From positions 1-64,000 of the forward strand of contig CAJNOL010001436.1 in NCBI GenBank assembly GCA_905250125.1: a stretch of DNA of 64,000 bases, given 5' to 3'. Positions within the stretch are counted from its first letter, which is position 1. Each line of letters begins with the position of its first letter. The DNA comes from Rotaria sordida. Its lineage: Eukaryota; Rotifera; Eurotatoria; Philodinida; Philodinidae. The position numbers and the translations under genes were made by a program. The notes under the pieces are model-generated. The model did no database searches, had not been told where the DNA came from, and saw only the letters and a program-made list of their open reading frames with translations. Shown piece by piece: positions 1 to 12,571 of this stretch.

Positions 1-71
1 GAACGGAACGTGCTAGAGAGCTCGGTCTTGCACAGATCGAAAGAGAACAATTTTCTCTATCGAATGGATAG
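1..71 (+). CDS. 3' end of an unidentified gene (partial)
   Basis: An open frame runs in from the window edge and stops with TAG at 69-71. Read in frame from base 3 it encodes a charged, helix-prone tail, TERARELGLAQIEREQFSLSNG in two pieces (TERARELGLAQ then IEREQFSLSNG). The composition is protein-like and the frame is followed by AT-rich non-coding sequence, as expected for a 3' UTR. The gene would converge on the FAM193-type gene. I do not recognise the family, and 22 codons are too few to be sure that it is coding. Confidence 0.4.
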   Translation, partial: TERARELGLAQIEREQFSLSNG

Positions 72-943
72 ATTAGAAATCACATCCCTCATAAACTAAT
101 AGCAACACTATCATTTTGTCCTTTTTTGCGCCATTTTTTTCTTACCATTGAAGTTTGTTTGTTTTTGTTGTATTTTATATTCAAGACTTTTTCGTGTTAA
201 ACAGACATATATAGTTAGTACTTTACCTCTACTACACATGCCTATAGACAAATTAAAATAATTTTCTGTAGTTGTAGTACACGACTTAAAACAAAAAAGT
301 GGGGCCAGACCTCTGACCCCGACTGTATATATATACGAATTCCATTATAAACCGAAGAAATTAAAAAAAAAGAACGTATTAGCAATGCTTTTTTTTTCGT
401 TAAGTCTAAGTTTTTCATGTGAGTATTTCTCATGAAATCTACCATAATCACAAGTAATATATAACTCATCACATTTTGTTCTTTCGTCGTCATCACTAGC
501 TACTTTTTTCTGTTACTATCGAGGGCAATCAACGAATTATAGTGGATCATAGAACTCTTTTACTATCCATAACGGTTTTCTTTATTTATTTATTTATTTA
601 TTTATATATCAACAAAGCTTTCCATCGTATTTCTGTGCAATGATATCTTAAAGATAACAGCAAGCATAAAATAAAAGGAAAGAAACGTTGCATAATATAT
701 ATATATATTTGTTTTCTCAATGCCGTTGTCGTTTTTTTTTAATGGTATGCGTGATAGATTTGTACAATACAAGCGAGACAAAAGACAAGATTGAGAGAAG
801 ATAAAAATATTGATTTATTAAGACTGATGAATAAAATGATGATCGATATTATTTTGCACTTGTTCACGGGGATTTATTGAGACATTATCAATATAAAATC
901 TAAAATCGAGAATGAGTCTTTCGTAATCTAGAAAAAATATTAT
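72..943. other. intergenic spacer between convergent genes
   Basis: AT-rich sequence between two converging 3' ends. It holds a short TTTA/TATT microsatellite near 583-606, several homopolymer runs and an (AT)n run near 697-708. I see no coding exon, RNA gene or transposon end in it. Confidence 0.5.
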
Positions 944-3900
944 CTACTTTTTAAAATCTTCAATTTCCTTATCAAATATATCCATATCATCGACAGCATT
1001 GTTCTGTGGAATACGTAAATCATCTAAATGTTCTTTAAATTATAAAGAAAAAAAAAATTAAATTGATAATAATTATGAAAAGATTTCTATACCTTCAAAA
1101 TCATTGATAGGTAATGTTGATGATAAAAGAGTAAGTCCAGCACCACTATTAAATGGATCATAAAGAGGAAAATCATTTGGAATTGTTGATGTTTGAAATT
1201 TTTCTTTATCAGAATATATCCATTGGGATTCATTAGAATTGATTATAGATGTATCATTCCATGTTGAATTTAAATTACTAATATTATTATTATTATTAAT
1301 TGAAGAATAATTTAGAAATGAAGTAGAACGTGGTTCAGATGAAGGTCGTTGAATACAACGAGATTTTGTTTTATTAAGAGGACCAGGTGCTGGAGAAAAT
1401 GATGGAATTGATTCTTGAAGAGAACTTGATGGAATAAGATAACTATTTGAATCCAAATAGGAAGATGATGATGATGATGAATTGTCAAGTAAAAGAACAT
1501 CATTAACTTTATTTGGGAATAGACGAGAAGAAGATGGAACAAAAACTGGGGCTGTAGCAAGAAGAGTCGATGATGGTTTTACTAAATAAATAAAAGGAAA
1601 AGAAAAACCTAGAGTTTTTATATTAAACATCAGAAGAATTTTTATACCTTGAGTTTGTTCATGAGTAGTCCAAGCAGATGGTGGTTCTATGTTTTGCTGT
1701 TGCTTTTGTGATTTAGGATTTTTCACTTGATTTTGAACAGATGGTGGAACTAAAATAGTGGTTTGTTTTTGTTGTTTATTACTATTTGATACTGTTTCTG
1801 ATATTGGCTTTGATTGAACAAGAGTTGGCATATTTATATTTTTCGTCTTAGTCGACTTTTTTTGTTGAATATTATTCGATGGTACAACAGATGTAGTAGA
1901 CAATGATGGAACAGGTGTTGACATTGTTTTATGTTTATTTTGTTTACGAGAAATCGTTATCCAATTTACATGTTCTTCTTCTACTTCTTCTTCTTTTTCT
2001 GTTTCCGGTGGAATAGAACTTTCAGATAAAATATCATTATTTGTTTGAATAGAATCAGTTTTTTGAGAAGAAGATATTTCTATAGATGGTGTAGGAAGTT
2101 TATTTATAGAAGATTCATCGTCTTGTTTTTGTTTTTGTTCAAGTTTTAATTTAGCTTTTTGTTTTCGTTTTGATAAAGTTTGTGGACTATCAATAATAGA
2201 ATCTTTCGATGTTGATAAATTTTCTTTTTTCTCATTGATATCTTCATTAGATGGATTTATTTTGACTTGTTTATTTTTTTTCTTTTTCTTTTTTTTTGTT
2301 ATTGGTTCATCTGATGCTGTTTCATTTCCATCTATAAATCTAACTAAATCATCAATATTATTATTAGATGGTTTAATTTTTGATTTATTTCCAATCGATA
2401 ATTTTGATTGATCTGAATTATTTTCTATAGTACGTTTAGTTAGTTTAATTTTTAATCGTTCTTTCATTTCAATATCACGTTGATTGAAACCATATGTGAG
2501 AGTTGTATTAGTTGTTAAAGGCATACAAGTAGCACAACCATTTGTAATTGAAGAATCGGATTCAGAAAATAAATCACAACAACAATAATCAGAATCTTTA
2601 TCATTGAAAGAAGATTTTTGTAAATCGTCGGTTGTTTTTGATGATTCTAATGAAGATAATAATGTAGATATTTCATTAGTTGATGTAGCTTGACGAAGAA
2701 GTTGATCAAGATTATTATATGCAATAGTTGAATCAGATTTAATTGATAAACCTAAATAAAATAAAAAAAAAACAAAAGATTAAGTTGACGAGAATTAGAA
2801 TAAGAATATTTAATTGATTATTAACCTGATTTACATGATAGATTAATACTTAAACTTTTTTGATTATTTGATGATAAAGGAACAGATTCTTTAGCTGTTA
2901 TTGAACCAAATGTTCCAGCTGTAAATGAAACTGATTGAATTTTTGCTGATAAAAGTGATGGACATGTTGGAATTTCTGTTTTATTTAATAAAGGACTAGT
3001 TAATGGACGAAAATCAGCTGCTAATTTTGATGTTGTTGATGATGGTGGTTTAGGTGGAAGAATTAAATTGGATGTCAAAGAAGTTTTTGATAATGACGAA
3101 GAAGAAGTATTTGAAGTTGTTGTTAAATTTTCCTTTCGTTGATTTGATGAATGTTTATTTGATTTAGATTTTTTCGCTGAAGTTCCTAAAATATTATGAT
3201 TGACAATTTGTTCTAAATAGATATCGACAAAAAAAAACAAAATTGATAAGATAAAATTCAAGCAAGAAAGCTAAGTTATATAGATGTTAAATGAGGATTG
3301 TAATTGACTTCTGTTATGATCTGATGAGACATACATAAACTAGTTCGATTTTCATTGAGACTAAAATATTTATTGATCAGAGTCGAAACTAATATAATTG
3401 GTCTTGTTTTTCTCAAATTAAAAATCTAGCAAGAAGAATATTAATGACTAAATGAATCCCAATATAAAACTAAGATGTTTCAAATTTATAAAGAAAATTA
3501 CTCATGTCTAGACTACATTTCTGTGTATCATTTGTTGTAGTGATCTCTGCTTTTTACACTAGCATTTGTCATAGTTCTCAATGAGTGGAAAGTATTCAAA
3601 GGATTTACAATCTACTGAAAACATCACACTGATAGATTTGTCGAAGACACTTGAAAACGAAAAAAAACCATTGATTCGAACCTTTTTATTTTCAATGAAG
3701 ACTAAAGTTTAATTGAAAATTATGATGGAATTTTCCATAGTACTCTTTTTTTTTTAATATTTACCTTTAGATAATTTTTCTTTATCATTTTTAGTAATTT
3801 CATTTTTTATTGCTTTTTTATTTTCTTCATTATTATCTGTTGCTATATTTTCATTTAATTTTAATTCATTCATTTCATGTTGAATTTGTGCCGTAGATGA

Positions 3901-6403
3901 AACATTATTTAATATGTCATGAAATAAAGGTTCATGAAGATTATTATTATTATCATTTTGAATTAAACTATCCGATGTTTCCTTAGTATAACTTGATGAT
4001 GATATATTATTATCAAGTAGATATTCATCAAAAGATGATATTGATGAAGATTCTTTGCCACCAACTCCTGAACCTATTGATGAACCATTTGAATCTTGTT
4101 GACATGTTGCAGATGCTGTTAAAGAATCATTAGATAATGGAATGTTCAGAGCATTTGTTGTTGAACTGAAATAGATAATTTAATAAAATCATGGTAATAA
4201 CTTCAAACTAGTGATAGTATTATTCAATTTCACATATATCAAATTGGATAAAGAATCGTATTTATACTGAACAAAAAAAAAATATACTTTGCTTACGAAG
4301 GAACTCTTCGAATGAATAAATTCCGTTTGAGTTCATTTTTTGTTAATTGTTAGGACTCATTGTTTAGATAGAAGTTCTACAGAGATCTGTGCTATGAGCA
4401 CTATCTTCTGAGTTCTACTCATTTTATCGAATTTTTAGTTTATTGCAAGATATTACGAAGAAACTTGAATCAAAGAAAGCTCAAAAAAAAAGATCGGAGT
4501 TGTTTAAATCTTTTTTGCAAGAAACCAATGATTATCTTTTGTTTATTATTCTTCTTAAGTCAAAGAACTCAATAATTGTTCTCATACAACGTTTTACATA
4601 TAACATAAAGTGAATGAATAATTATTATGTTTGAAAAACTTACGTCAAGCTTTACGATAAGATTTTGTACAAGATCAAGTAAGATAATGAAACGTTTTCA
4701 TTGATTAACTTTTGTTTGATTTTTCTCATAAAAGAATTTTTCAACTCAACTCGATTTGTTAAAGTTTTCTTAAATCAAAACAAAACTCAAAAACAAAAAA
4801 AAAGAATTCATTTTTCGTTTTGATATTTTATCATTATTGAACTCGTTCCTAAAAGGACTATATTTAATTCAATTATTCTAACCTATTTAAAATTTCTTTA
4901 GTTAATCGTTGTGTATTTTTAATTGTTTGTATTTTTTTACAAATTTTCTTTTTTTTTCCTGTAACAATAATACCCATTTGATTTCGTTTTTTAATCATAG
5001 AATTTCGTGAAACTAAAGTCATTTTTGTTTGACAATCTTTATATAAACAAGCAATTTCAGACATTTCTTCATCAAATGCTAAAAATCTATTTAATAATTG
5101 TGTATATTCAGCTGGTGAATAATCATTATCAATATCATTTGATGGTTGAAGTAAATCAATCATTGTTGACATTGAATGTTGAATTTTTTTATCCATATAA
5201 ACTAATTTTTCATATAAATGTTTATTATATAATAACCAAGTTAAATGAAAAGATTCCATATAATGTTCTTCCTTTAAAAAACAAACAATCATAAAAATAA
5301 AAAAAATTCATTATTTCAAAATAAAAAAAAAGAATCAATACAAACTAAATAAGATATAATTGTTGAAATATTTTTAGCTGCTTGTATAAATGTATTATAT
5401 TCATCCAAAAAATATGAAATAAATAATTGTACATCATTAGATGTTTTTAAACATGTTTGAAAACGTTTTAATACTTGATTTCGTATTTCATTAACATATT
5501 CTAATACAATCGATTCAATTTTATTAAATAAAGATTCAGCATCTAATTGAGTTAATCTATTTTGAAAAAAAAAAAAAGAAAAACTACTTAAAAAACAAAA
5601 TTAATTAAATTATTTATTTCATTAATTACATCTGTACATATTGTTTTGCTTTACATATATCATTTGTTGAATGATTTTCTAAAAAATAGAAACATAAACA
5701 AATATAAAAATGTTATATACTGATAAAATCCACTTTATTTCAACAAGTACTTGAACCAACTATTCATGATTACCATCTATACACAATTCAAGATATGATT
5801 GACTATAATTTTTTTTTTATGCAATCATCTTTATCAAGTATGTACTTTAACTTATTTAGTCAAACATATAAGAAAAGTTTGATTAAGTGACTTATATCTT
5901 TTGGAATTGAAAAGTAAAAGATTATTGATGAAAATTTCAAAATGAAACTAACCTGCAAATTCTCTATTGGTTTCTCGATAAATACATTTAATAATATGAG
6001 CAATATCTTGCCATAATTTTCTAGTATCTAATGATATTAATTCTGAATCATTTATTGATGAACATGATGAACACCAATATTCATCATCTGAACTTATATC
6101 TGGTGCAACTATCACTCGTTCATTTTCCTATTGAATAAAAAAAAAATAGACAAAAATAAAAACAATCAGTGATAAATAAAAAGTAAAATTCTACTTTTTC
6201 TTCTAAACAAGTTTTACGTTCGTAATTTGAGCAGATAGAATTTTCAAAATTATTATTATTTTCGTCTTGACAATTACAACAGGAAATAGTCTTAAAAAAT
6301 AGAATAAATTTATATGACATAAAAAATAAAACAAAAAAAAAAGAAATCTGAAAAATACTTGTGACTTTGACTCTTGTTGTAAATCCATTTTTCGAAAAAC
6401 CAA
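944..6403 (-). CDS. FAM193-family protein (many exons)
   Basis: Spliced minus-strand gene of about 1,140 aa. Exons I can join, 5' to 3': about 6403-6361, 6294-6197, 6127-5953, 5678-5630, 5553-5341, 5277-4885, 4167-3766, 3183-2826, 2751-1648, 1581-1093 and 1032-944; introns are mostly 60-80 nt, with two of 580-720 nt. The family call rests on three blocks in the known FAM193A/B order. First is a Cys cluster (DYCCCDLF) just before codon 2524. Next is EMKERLKIKLTKR followed by a DDLVRFIDGNE stretch, matching EMREKLRLRLTKR and VEELLRFINS of vertebrate FAM193. Last is an acidic C-terminus ending DIFDKEIEDFKK, the FAM193 C-terminal domain. The middle is low-complexity, rich in Ser, Lys and Gln. Molecular function is poorly known; the Drosophila relative is linked to nitric-oxide signalling. 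Two in-frame ATGs compete (6403 and 6388). The last exon comes from splice logic only. Confidence 0.82.
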
Positions 6404-6760
6404 ATAAAGAAAAATCTAAAATTGATTACTTGTTTATTGAGTAATGATCACGCTCGTGAGTAAGACTGTATTTATGATAAGAAGACCACTATGGCGCAAT
6501 TTTGACAGATGTCTTTAGTTGAGGGTTATGACTAATTCCAGTTTTTGTATATCTAAGTGAATCATTTAAGGAAGACGAGGAAGTAATAAAAAAAAGAAAG
6601 AAAGAAAGAAAAGAATTTATTTAATGAAAAACAAAAAACAAATTGAGGACTACTCTGTTATTTTTCTATTTGTTAATTAAATGGACCAATCAAATATGAA
6701 ATTTGATGTTGTCGTTTTTAATTGATGAAATTTTTATTTATTGAATAAGAACGATATAGT
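6404..6760. promoter_or_regulatory. shared divergent promoter region
   Basis: About 357 bp separate the start codons of the minus-strand FAM193-type gene and the plus-strand SF3B5 gene, so both promoters must lie here. The stretch contains an AAAG/GAAA purine run near 6589-6615. I see no clear TATA element in a fixed position. The role is inferred from geometry only. Confidence 0.4.
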
Positions 6761-7303
6761 ATGGGTGATCGATATAATATCCATAGTCAACTTGAACATT
6801 TACAATCAAAATATGTTGGTAAGTTTAGATTTCTTTTTTTTCAAAAAAGTTTTTTTACGAAAAAATTGATACTCGTATAATGTAATAATATTTAAAATAG
6901 TTGAAAGAACATATTTTCTTGTAAGAAAAAAAAAACAAGACAATGTGAGAATATTCTCATGGTATGTAAAAATATAAGATTCTATATCAAAAATAAATAT
7001 GTCAAAATTATCCATTGACGAATTACTATTTTCAATTAATATAGTTTATCTTTTCTGATTATTCAAAATAAAACTCTGATAATTTCTTTTTCTATTCCAG
7101 GTACGGGACATGCAGATACATCAAAATGGGAATGGTCATCAAATATTCATCGTGATACATATGCATCATATTTAGGTCATTTTGATATGCTTAATCATAT
7201 AGCTTTATGTGAAAATGAAAGTAAAGCTCGTGTTCGATTTCAATTATTAAAAAGAATGATTCAACCATGTGGACCACCTCATGAAAAAATGGATGAAAGT
7301 TAA
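6761..7303 (+). CDS. SF3B5: Splicing factor 3B subunit 5
   Basis: Two exons, 6761-6818 and 7101-7303, split by a 282-nt GT-AG intron in the Gly codon of KYVGTGHAD. The product is 86 aa, exactly the size of human SF3B5. The protein begins MGDRYNIHSQLEHLQSKYVG and continues TGHADTSKWEWSSNIHRDTY, then LGHFDMLNHIALCENESKAR and ends PHEKMDES, near identical to the animal family. SF3B5 is a small helical subunit of the SF3b part of U2 snRNP; it packs against SF3B1 and SF3B3 in the nucleus during branch-site recognition. Start and stop are unambiguous. It is divergent from the FAM193-type gene and lies 310 bp upstream of ATG12 on the same strand. Confidence 0.97.
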
Positions 7304-7613
7304 TTAAATCTATAAACAAAAACAAAATAAATAAATAAATAAACAAAAAATTTTTTGTTGTTATTGTTGTTCTATTTGTTTGAAAAATAAAAGATAAACA
7401 TAATCTATTTAATTTTTAATTAAGTCTCATCCAATCAACAATTTCAAATGAAGAAAAGAATGGATTCGTTCGAAATCTATTATTATTATGCATTATCATC
7501 ATGTTGACATAAACTGATATGAGTTGAATGAAAATAAAATAAAAAGTTGTCTTATGTTTTTTTTTCACGAGAGAAATGAAATGATTCATTTTTTTCCAGA
7601 TTTATTTTTAATA
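7304..7613. other. spacer between SF3B5 and ATG12 with splice acceptor
   Basis: The 3' UTR of SF3B5 lies here, with several AATAAA-like signals at 7324-7345 and 7385-7390. A T-rich acceptor TTTTTTCCAG ends at 7599, only 14 bases before the ATG12 start. It could serve a 5' UTR intron or spliced-leader trans-splicing, which is known in bdelloids. Confidence 0.5.
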
Positions 7614-7985
7614 ATGTCAACAATTGAAAGTGATAAAACTGAATCTAAAACAGTAAATTTTGATGAAACAAATTTAAGTCCAACACGTCCAAGTGGTGAT
7701 TCTGAAAATGATGGAAAAATTGTTTTTCTTCTTAAAGCAGCAGGTGGTGCACCAATATTAAAAAAGAAAAAATGGGCATTACCAAGATCAAAAACTATCG
7801 GTCATATTGTTGAATTTCTAAAAAAATATATGCAATTAGATGTTGAACAACAAAAACAATTATTTCTTTATGTTAATCAAACATTTGCACCTGCATTTGA
7901 TACAACTATTGGTGCAGTTAATGATTGTTTTAATAGTGAAGGAATACTTGTTTTACATTATACATTTACACCAGCATGGGGATAA
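7614..7985 (+). CDS. ATG12: Ubiquitin-like autophagy protein ATG12
   Basis: Single coding exon, 123 aa. ATG12 is activated by ATG7, passed to ATG10 and joined through its C-terminal Gly to a Lys of ATG5; the conjugate with ATG16 drives lipidation of ATG8/LC3 on the phagophore. Visible signs are a disordered acidic N-terminus of about 38 residues, then the ubiquitin fold: KIVFLLKAAGGAPILKKKKW, the helix SKTIGHIVEFLKKYMQL, the hallmark LFLYVNQTFAPAFDTTIG, and the closing strand LVLHYTFTPAWG with the terminal conjugation Gly. The human protein is 140 aa, so length fits. I chose the ATG at 7614 because it follows a strong splice acceptor (7599). An in-frame upstream extension to 7524 runs through T-rich non-coding-like sequence and would add an unlikely leader. 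Confidence 0.95.
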   Translation: MSTIESDKTESKTVNFDETNLSPTRPSGDSENDGKIVFLLKAAGGAPILKKKKWALPRSKTIGHIVEFLKKYMQLDVEQQKQLFLYVNQTFAPAFDTTIGAVNDCFNSEGILVLHYTFTPAWG

Positions 7986-8120
7986 GAAGATGAAACATTT
8001 TTTTATTTTTATTTTCTTTTTTAAATTATCATTTGAATTTATTTTTCTTTTCTTTTTTGATTTTTAGATTAATGTAGAAAAGATTTTATATGAAAAAGTA
8101 TTCTCATCATTTCGTATAAT

Positions 8121-8250
8121 TCAATTTCTTCATTATCAAATGAAATATTAACTAATGATCTTCTTCAAGAACGTTTAACACCTTATATCATTAAAAAAAA
8201 GTTATGTTGATGAACTTACTGAAACTTTACCGAAATCAAAACAATATTAA
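8121..8250 (+). pseudogene. decayed coding fragment, family unknown
   Basis: A stretch with host-like codon use reads SISSLSNEILTNDLLQERL then TPYIIKKK, and after a one-base slip in an A run continues SYVDELTETLPKSKQY to a TAA at 8248. Protein-like reading on both sides of a homopolymer slip suggests a dead exon. No full-length frame or known domain is visible, so the gene of origin cannot be named. Confidence 0.3.
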
Positions 8251-8548
8251 AAAACTTCAATTGTTTTATCTGTTGAGGAACATTCATAAAATGCATCCAG
8301 TTACAGGAAAAAAGGATCGGTTAGTCTTTGCTAAATTTTGAATTTAACTTAGTTGTGACGCTATTTTTAAAAGAGTATCTTGTTATAATTTTTGTTTTCT
8401 TTTTTGTCTGACATATGTTCAGTAGGAGTAATCGAACATTTTTAGTGTTACTATTTTTTAAATTTCAGAAAGCATCAAAATCCAGAAAAAAAAATTCTGA
8501 TAACATCCAACGGGGTCCCGTTGGAATGAGCTTGAACTGAATATTTAC

Positions 8549-9380
8549 ACATATCGGGTGCAGGATAGAGATTGCAATATTTAATATTTTGCAAATATCT
8601 CACCATAGATAAATCATATAATCTTGATTTTTTTTCTTAAAAGATTTATCGTGAAAAGCTCTACGAAAATTGTGAGAGACAATCCCTATTGGCTTGTTCT
8701 GATAGTGTCTTTTATACCCAAAATGAACAGCTCACATGATGGTGCTATGTTCCACCGTATTTAGCATAATAGAAATATTTGAAAGACTTTTTTTTTTGGG
8801 TTGTATATGACTTGTTCATTTTGAGTATCGGAGACACCATCAGAACAAGTCAATAGGGATTAGAATTTTAACAGCAAAGTTTTTAAAAAGAAAATCAAGA
8901 TTCTGACATTTTCTTAAGCCAAGATTTCTATGAAATAAAAAATATAGCAAACATTTTTGAACACTCGATAGCAACATCGCGTAGGTCTTTATTTTTAACG
9001 AATTAGAAAAATCATCAGAGCAAGTTAATAGGAACTTGTTCATGTAGCTTTTATAGAGCTTTCAACGGCGCATCTTCTGAAAAAAAGCCAAGACGTTGTC
9101 ATGTTCTCAAGTCGAGATATTTGCAAAGTGAAAAAAAAGTTTCGAAAGATTTTTATCACGCTGAATACGATGGAGCATAGCATTGTTATGTGACCTGTTC
9201 ATTTTAGGTACAGAAGACACCATTAGAATAAGTCAATTAGAACTTGTTCTTATAGTTTTTGTAGAGCTTTTCACGGCACATCTTTTAAGAAAAAAAATCA
9301 AGATTATATGATTTATCTATGATGACATATTTGCGAAATATCAAATGTTGCAATTTTTATGCTGCACTCGGTATATCATA
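8549..9380. repeat. foldback (long inverted repeat) element
   Basis: The segment from about 8551 to 8800 reappears, reverse-complemented, at about 9130-9375. The shared blocks include the Leu-codon-like AAATCATATAATCTTGATTT and CGTGAAAAGCTCTAC, and the match is clearly imperfect (old). The central 8818-9060 part holds further direct and inverted partial copies of the ACTTGTTCATTTTGAGTA block. This is the structure of a non-autonomous foldback or MITE-like transposon. I could not find a convincing target-site duplication, so the superfamily is left open. Confidence 0.6.
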
Positions 9381-10656
9381 CCGTTTACTTTGGGTGTAAG
9401 CGTCGATGTCCTTTTTCTCAACTAATCACAACTTTAGCTGCATGTTAGTCTAATTTGAATAGTCAATCATTAAGAGCTCTTTCAGTCAGCGATGTTACCA
9501 GGATTTTTAGGCCAATAGGCGAACTTCTCTAGTGTCGTAAGAAAACAATGGGCAAAATGAGCAAGATTTTTATTAAACAATCGAATGGCTAATAATTGAT
9601 TAGTAACAAGTGATAATAATTGTTCATCTTCAAAAACAATCAATTTACTGGAAAAAGTAGATATTCGAGTTTTTTTTAATTAGCTGATAAGAACCAATGA
9701 ATATTCAGACTTTAGTTGTGAAATGTGAAAATATATTGAAGATACATATATATATATATAATAAAATCGTAGTTTTTTCAAAAGCTAGATGGAAATGAGC
9801 TATATTTTCACTTCCAAGACAATCAAGAATATTTCTTTGTCATGAGTGAAGTCAAAAAACAGTAGATGAAAGAGAATGGACAATAGGAGTGTTCTATTTA
9901 AAAGATATCATGATATATGCTCTTGCAATGACTTTTTTTTTCAAACAGTTATTTACCAATTCGTATGTATATAAACAAGAGTAAGTAAACCTAATAGAAT
10001 CGATGAAATATAGTTAAAAGTTCTTTTTCATTTTACTACCGCTGACAAATAATACTCAATGTTCATTATATCATTAATACTTAAACAATCTCAATCTTAT
10101 TGTTTTTAATACGGTTTAATTTTTTGAAACAATATTACGTTTTTCTTCTTCATCCGTATTTTCTGAAAGATTGGCTTCCACATAGGTATGATTCAACAAT
10201 ACAAAATTATAGAAAAACAATGATCTAGAATATTTATTTAGCACTCCTTTATCAAGCTGAGTTTAGATAAGAACTCTCGTTTATAATAAAAACAAGTGTG
10301 TATTAAAAAAAATGAATATATTAACGTTTTAACTTGAAACATTATAGAATTATTCCATAAATAGATGAATCATTGAATAGACTTCGACACCTTACTGAAC
10401 TATTTGATGTCAATGATTTAATATTTGGATATTTTTTAATCTACTTAATAAGAGACTTCATAGTCATAAATACAGTATCAATAGTTCATCTTTTTTTTTT
10501 TTACAAAGAATATTGAATTTAATCTGACAGAAAAAATTTCAAGTTTCACTTTGACAGTAAGAGAATTCACTCATGTCAAATATACATAGCAAAACACTGT
10601 ATCAGTCATTCATCAGTAGATTTATTATAAAACATTAATTCATAATATAACATATT
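9381..10656. other. gene-free AT-rich stretch
   Basis: About 1.3 kb downstream of the F-box gene. It holds an (AT)n run near 9747-9761 and no reading frame, RNA gene or transposon ends that I can support. The last 100 bases are presumably the 3' UTR of the minus-strand F-box gene. Confidence 0.4.
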
Positions 10657-11712
10657 TTACAAATCAAAGTTATCAAAGTATCTAAACTGCCATTGTTGGC
10701 CAAAATAAATTGTTTTAACAAGTGGATATCGAGCTTGTGTTTTATTTACTATCATCTTAACCTTGACTTTTTTCGTTGACCAAAACTCATTTGTATAGAA
10801 TGTCTTTATAATTTCTTCATCAATCCCGTTACCATAATCAATAGTAAGTTGTTTTAAATTAGTCAAATACTTTTCAATCAACTGTTGCCATTGAATACCA
10901 TTAATAATTGGAAGTTGTCTATTGTTTTGCTGATCTATATGAAGTCGACGTAAACAAGGAAACACAGAAAGTATATTTTGCAATTGACCGAAGCTACCGG
11001 AATTATTCATATGCAGTTCATCAACGTGCTTCAAAGCAAAATCCGATGGTAGATTCAATACATTATAATATCCAATAAATTTTAGTGATTTGAGGTTTGG
11101 TACATTATTTTGAAGAAATTGAAGAAAATTTGTTGACCAATAATAGTTATTAATCGATAGATGACGGAGTTGTAAAAATTGAACTGAAACAGTAGGAAAA
11201 ACATCTACATAATGACTACAGGATAGTGAAAGATTAACAAGTAAAGTAAAACGATCAGCATTATCGACTAATATAGAATGAAAGAGACAATGACTATTTG
11301 AATTTGTATAATACCAATGTTCTCTAATAGATAAGCATTTAATTTGATTACCACTTGGAAAATGTTGAAATATTGTATTTATCGATTCATGATTCATTTC
11401 ACGTAAACGAACTGACCGTAGATTTTCTTTAACAGAAGATAAAAAATGATTATCTATGTTAATATCATTATAACAAGATAATATACGAATTTGTGATGGA
11501 TTGATACATGATTTAAGTGTATTCCAATCTATTTCATTTTCATTTAATGAATCGCAAATCATATGTAAATGAGTCGATTGAAGAAGATCATTAATACGAT
11601 GATTCAAGCCATAAAAAGCTTGATACAAATTGTATGCATCAAGATATTCAAAAATATCAAGTAATAATTCATTACTTAACAATTCTAATTGATTGAAAAT
11701 GACAGGACACAT
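10657..11712 (-). CDS. F-box / leucine-rich-repeat protein
   Basis: Single exon, 351 aa. The N-terminus carries an F-box (about residues 7-50) with FNQLELLSNELLLDIFEYLD and AYNLYQAFYGLNHRINDLL, the region that binds Skp1 in SCF ubiquitin ligases. The rest is a degenerate leucine-rich solenoid; recognisable repeats include NLRSVRLREMNHESI, LRHLSINNYYWSTNF, VPNLKSLKFIGYYN, FPCLRRLHIDQQ and LTNLKQLTIDYGNG. It is inferred to be a substrate receptor of an SCF-type E3 ligase; the substrate is unknown. Such intronless F-box proteins form very large families in bdelloid rotifers. I start at the ATG at 11712; the frame is open three codons further with no other ATG. No operon partner is visible. Confidence 0.8.
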   Translation of the reverse strand: MCPVIFNQLELLSNELLLDIFEYLDAYNLYQAFYGLNHRINDLLQSTHLHMICDSLNENEIDWNTLKSCINPSQIRILSCYNDINIDNHFLSSVKENLRSVRLREMNHESINTIFQHFPSGNQIKCLSIREHWYYTNSNSHCLFHSILVDNADRFTLLVNLSLSCSHYVDVFPTVSVQFLQLRHLSINNYYWSTNFLQFLQNNVPNLKSLKFIGYYNVLNLPSDFALKHVDELHMNNSGSFGQLQNILSVFPCLRRLHIDQQNNRQLPIINGIQWQQLIEKYLTNLKQLTIDYGNGIDEEIIKTFYTNEFWSTKKVKVKMIVNKTQARYPLVKTIYFGQQWQFRYFDNFDL

Positions 11713-12571
11713 GACAATCAATAGTATGTTATATCGTTCTGTTTTTTTTCTTCGACTTATTTATACGAAATAATTGTCTAGAGTTGCATCAGCAACGTAC
11801 AAGTTTCACAACAGAACAGAAAATATATGATGTATTGACTCATATGTTTTATTTTGTCATAACTTTATTCGAGAAACATATGCTTCTTCTTACCAAATAA
11901 ACATTTAATTTTGTCGGTGTACAGTAGAATCAAAAAAAAGATGTCCTTCTTTGACGTTTCTATTCCACTGAAGCAGTAAAAACTCCTAAACAAAAACTGT
12001 ACTTTCGAGATCAAATAGTATTTATTATTACGATCATGCGATTTTAATCTTTACTATACGTGAAATTTGCTGAGGTCTCATTACATATCATTTGTTATCA
12101 TTTCAGCAAGACGATCTTTTTAATGTATTAATCTAAAAGTTATTTTTAACCAACAATTAATCGAAGTGTTCATGATAAGAAAAGTAATTTTTTCTTTTCA
12201 AGAATACTCGATCCACGTCTAATGAAAACTTCGAATCGATTTGAACTGTGAACGAAAAAAAAACAAAGTTCTTGTTGTACCATAAATAGCATTGACAACT
12301 GATACTTTCCTAGAACAATCAAGAATGATACTTCTCACTAAGCTTTTAGACAATTTTCCATTGTTTTCAAATTATACAATTACTCTTACAAAAATACTAT
12401 TCTTTGTTTTGAACAAATCTTTTCCAGCGCTTTATATTTTAGTTTAAACTATTACAGTAAACATTCTACGTCGCTAGACTGATGATGTTTTGTTGCAGTT
12501 TAATCTGTTTCTTTATCAATCCTTCACCACCTTTCATGATAAAAATGAGAGCAATGATAAAGGAGTGTATT
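11713..12571. other. gene-free spacer
   Basis: About 860 bp between the start of the F-box gene and the stop of the rhamnosidase gene. It must contain the F-box gene promoter (minus strand) and the rhamnosidase 3' UTR. I see no coding exon or repeat boundary. Confidence 0.4.
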
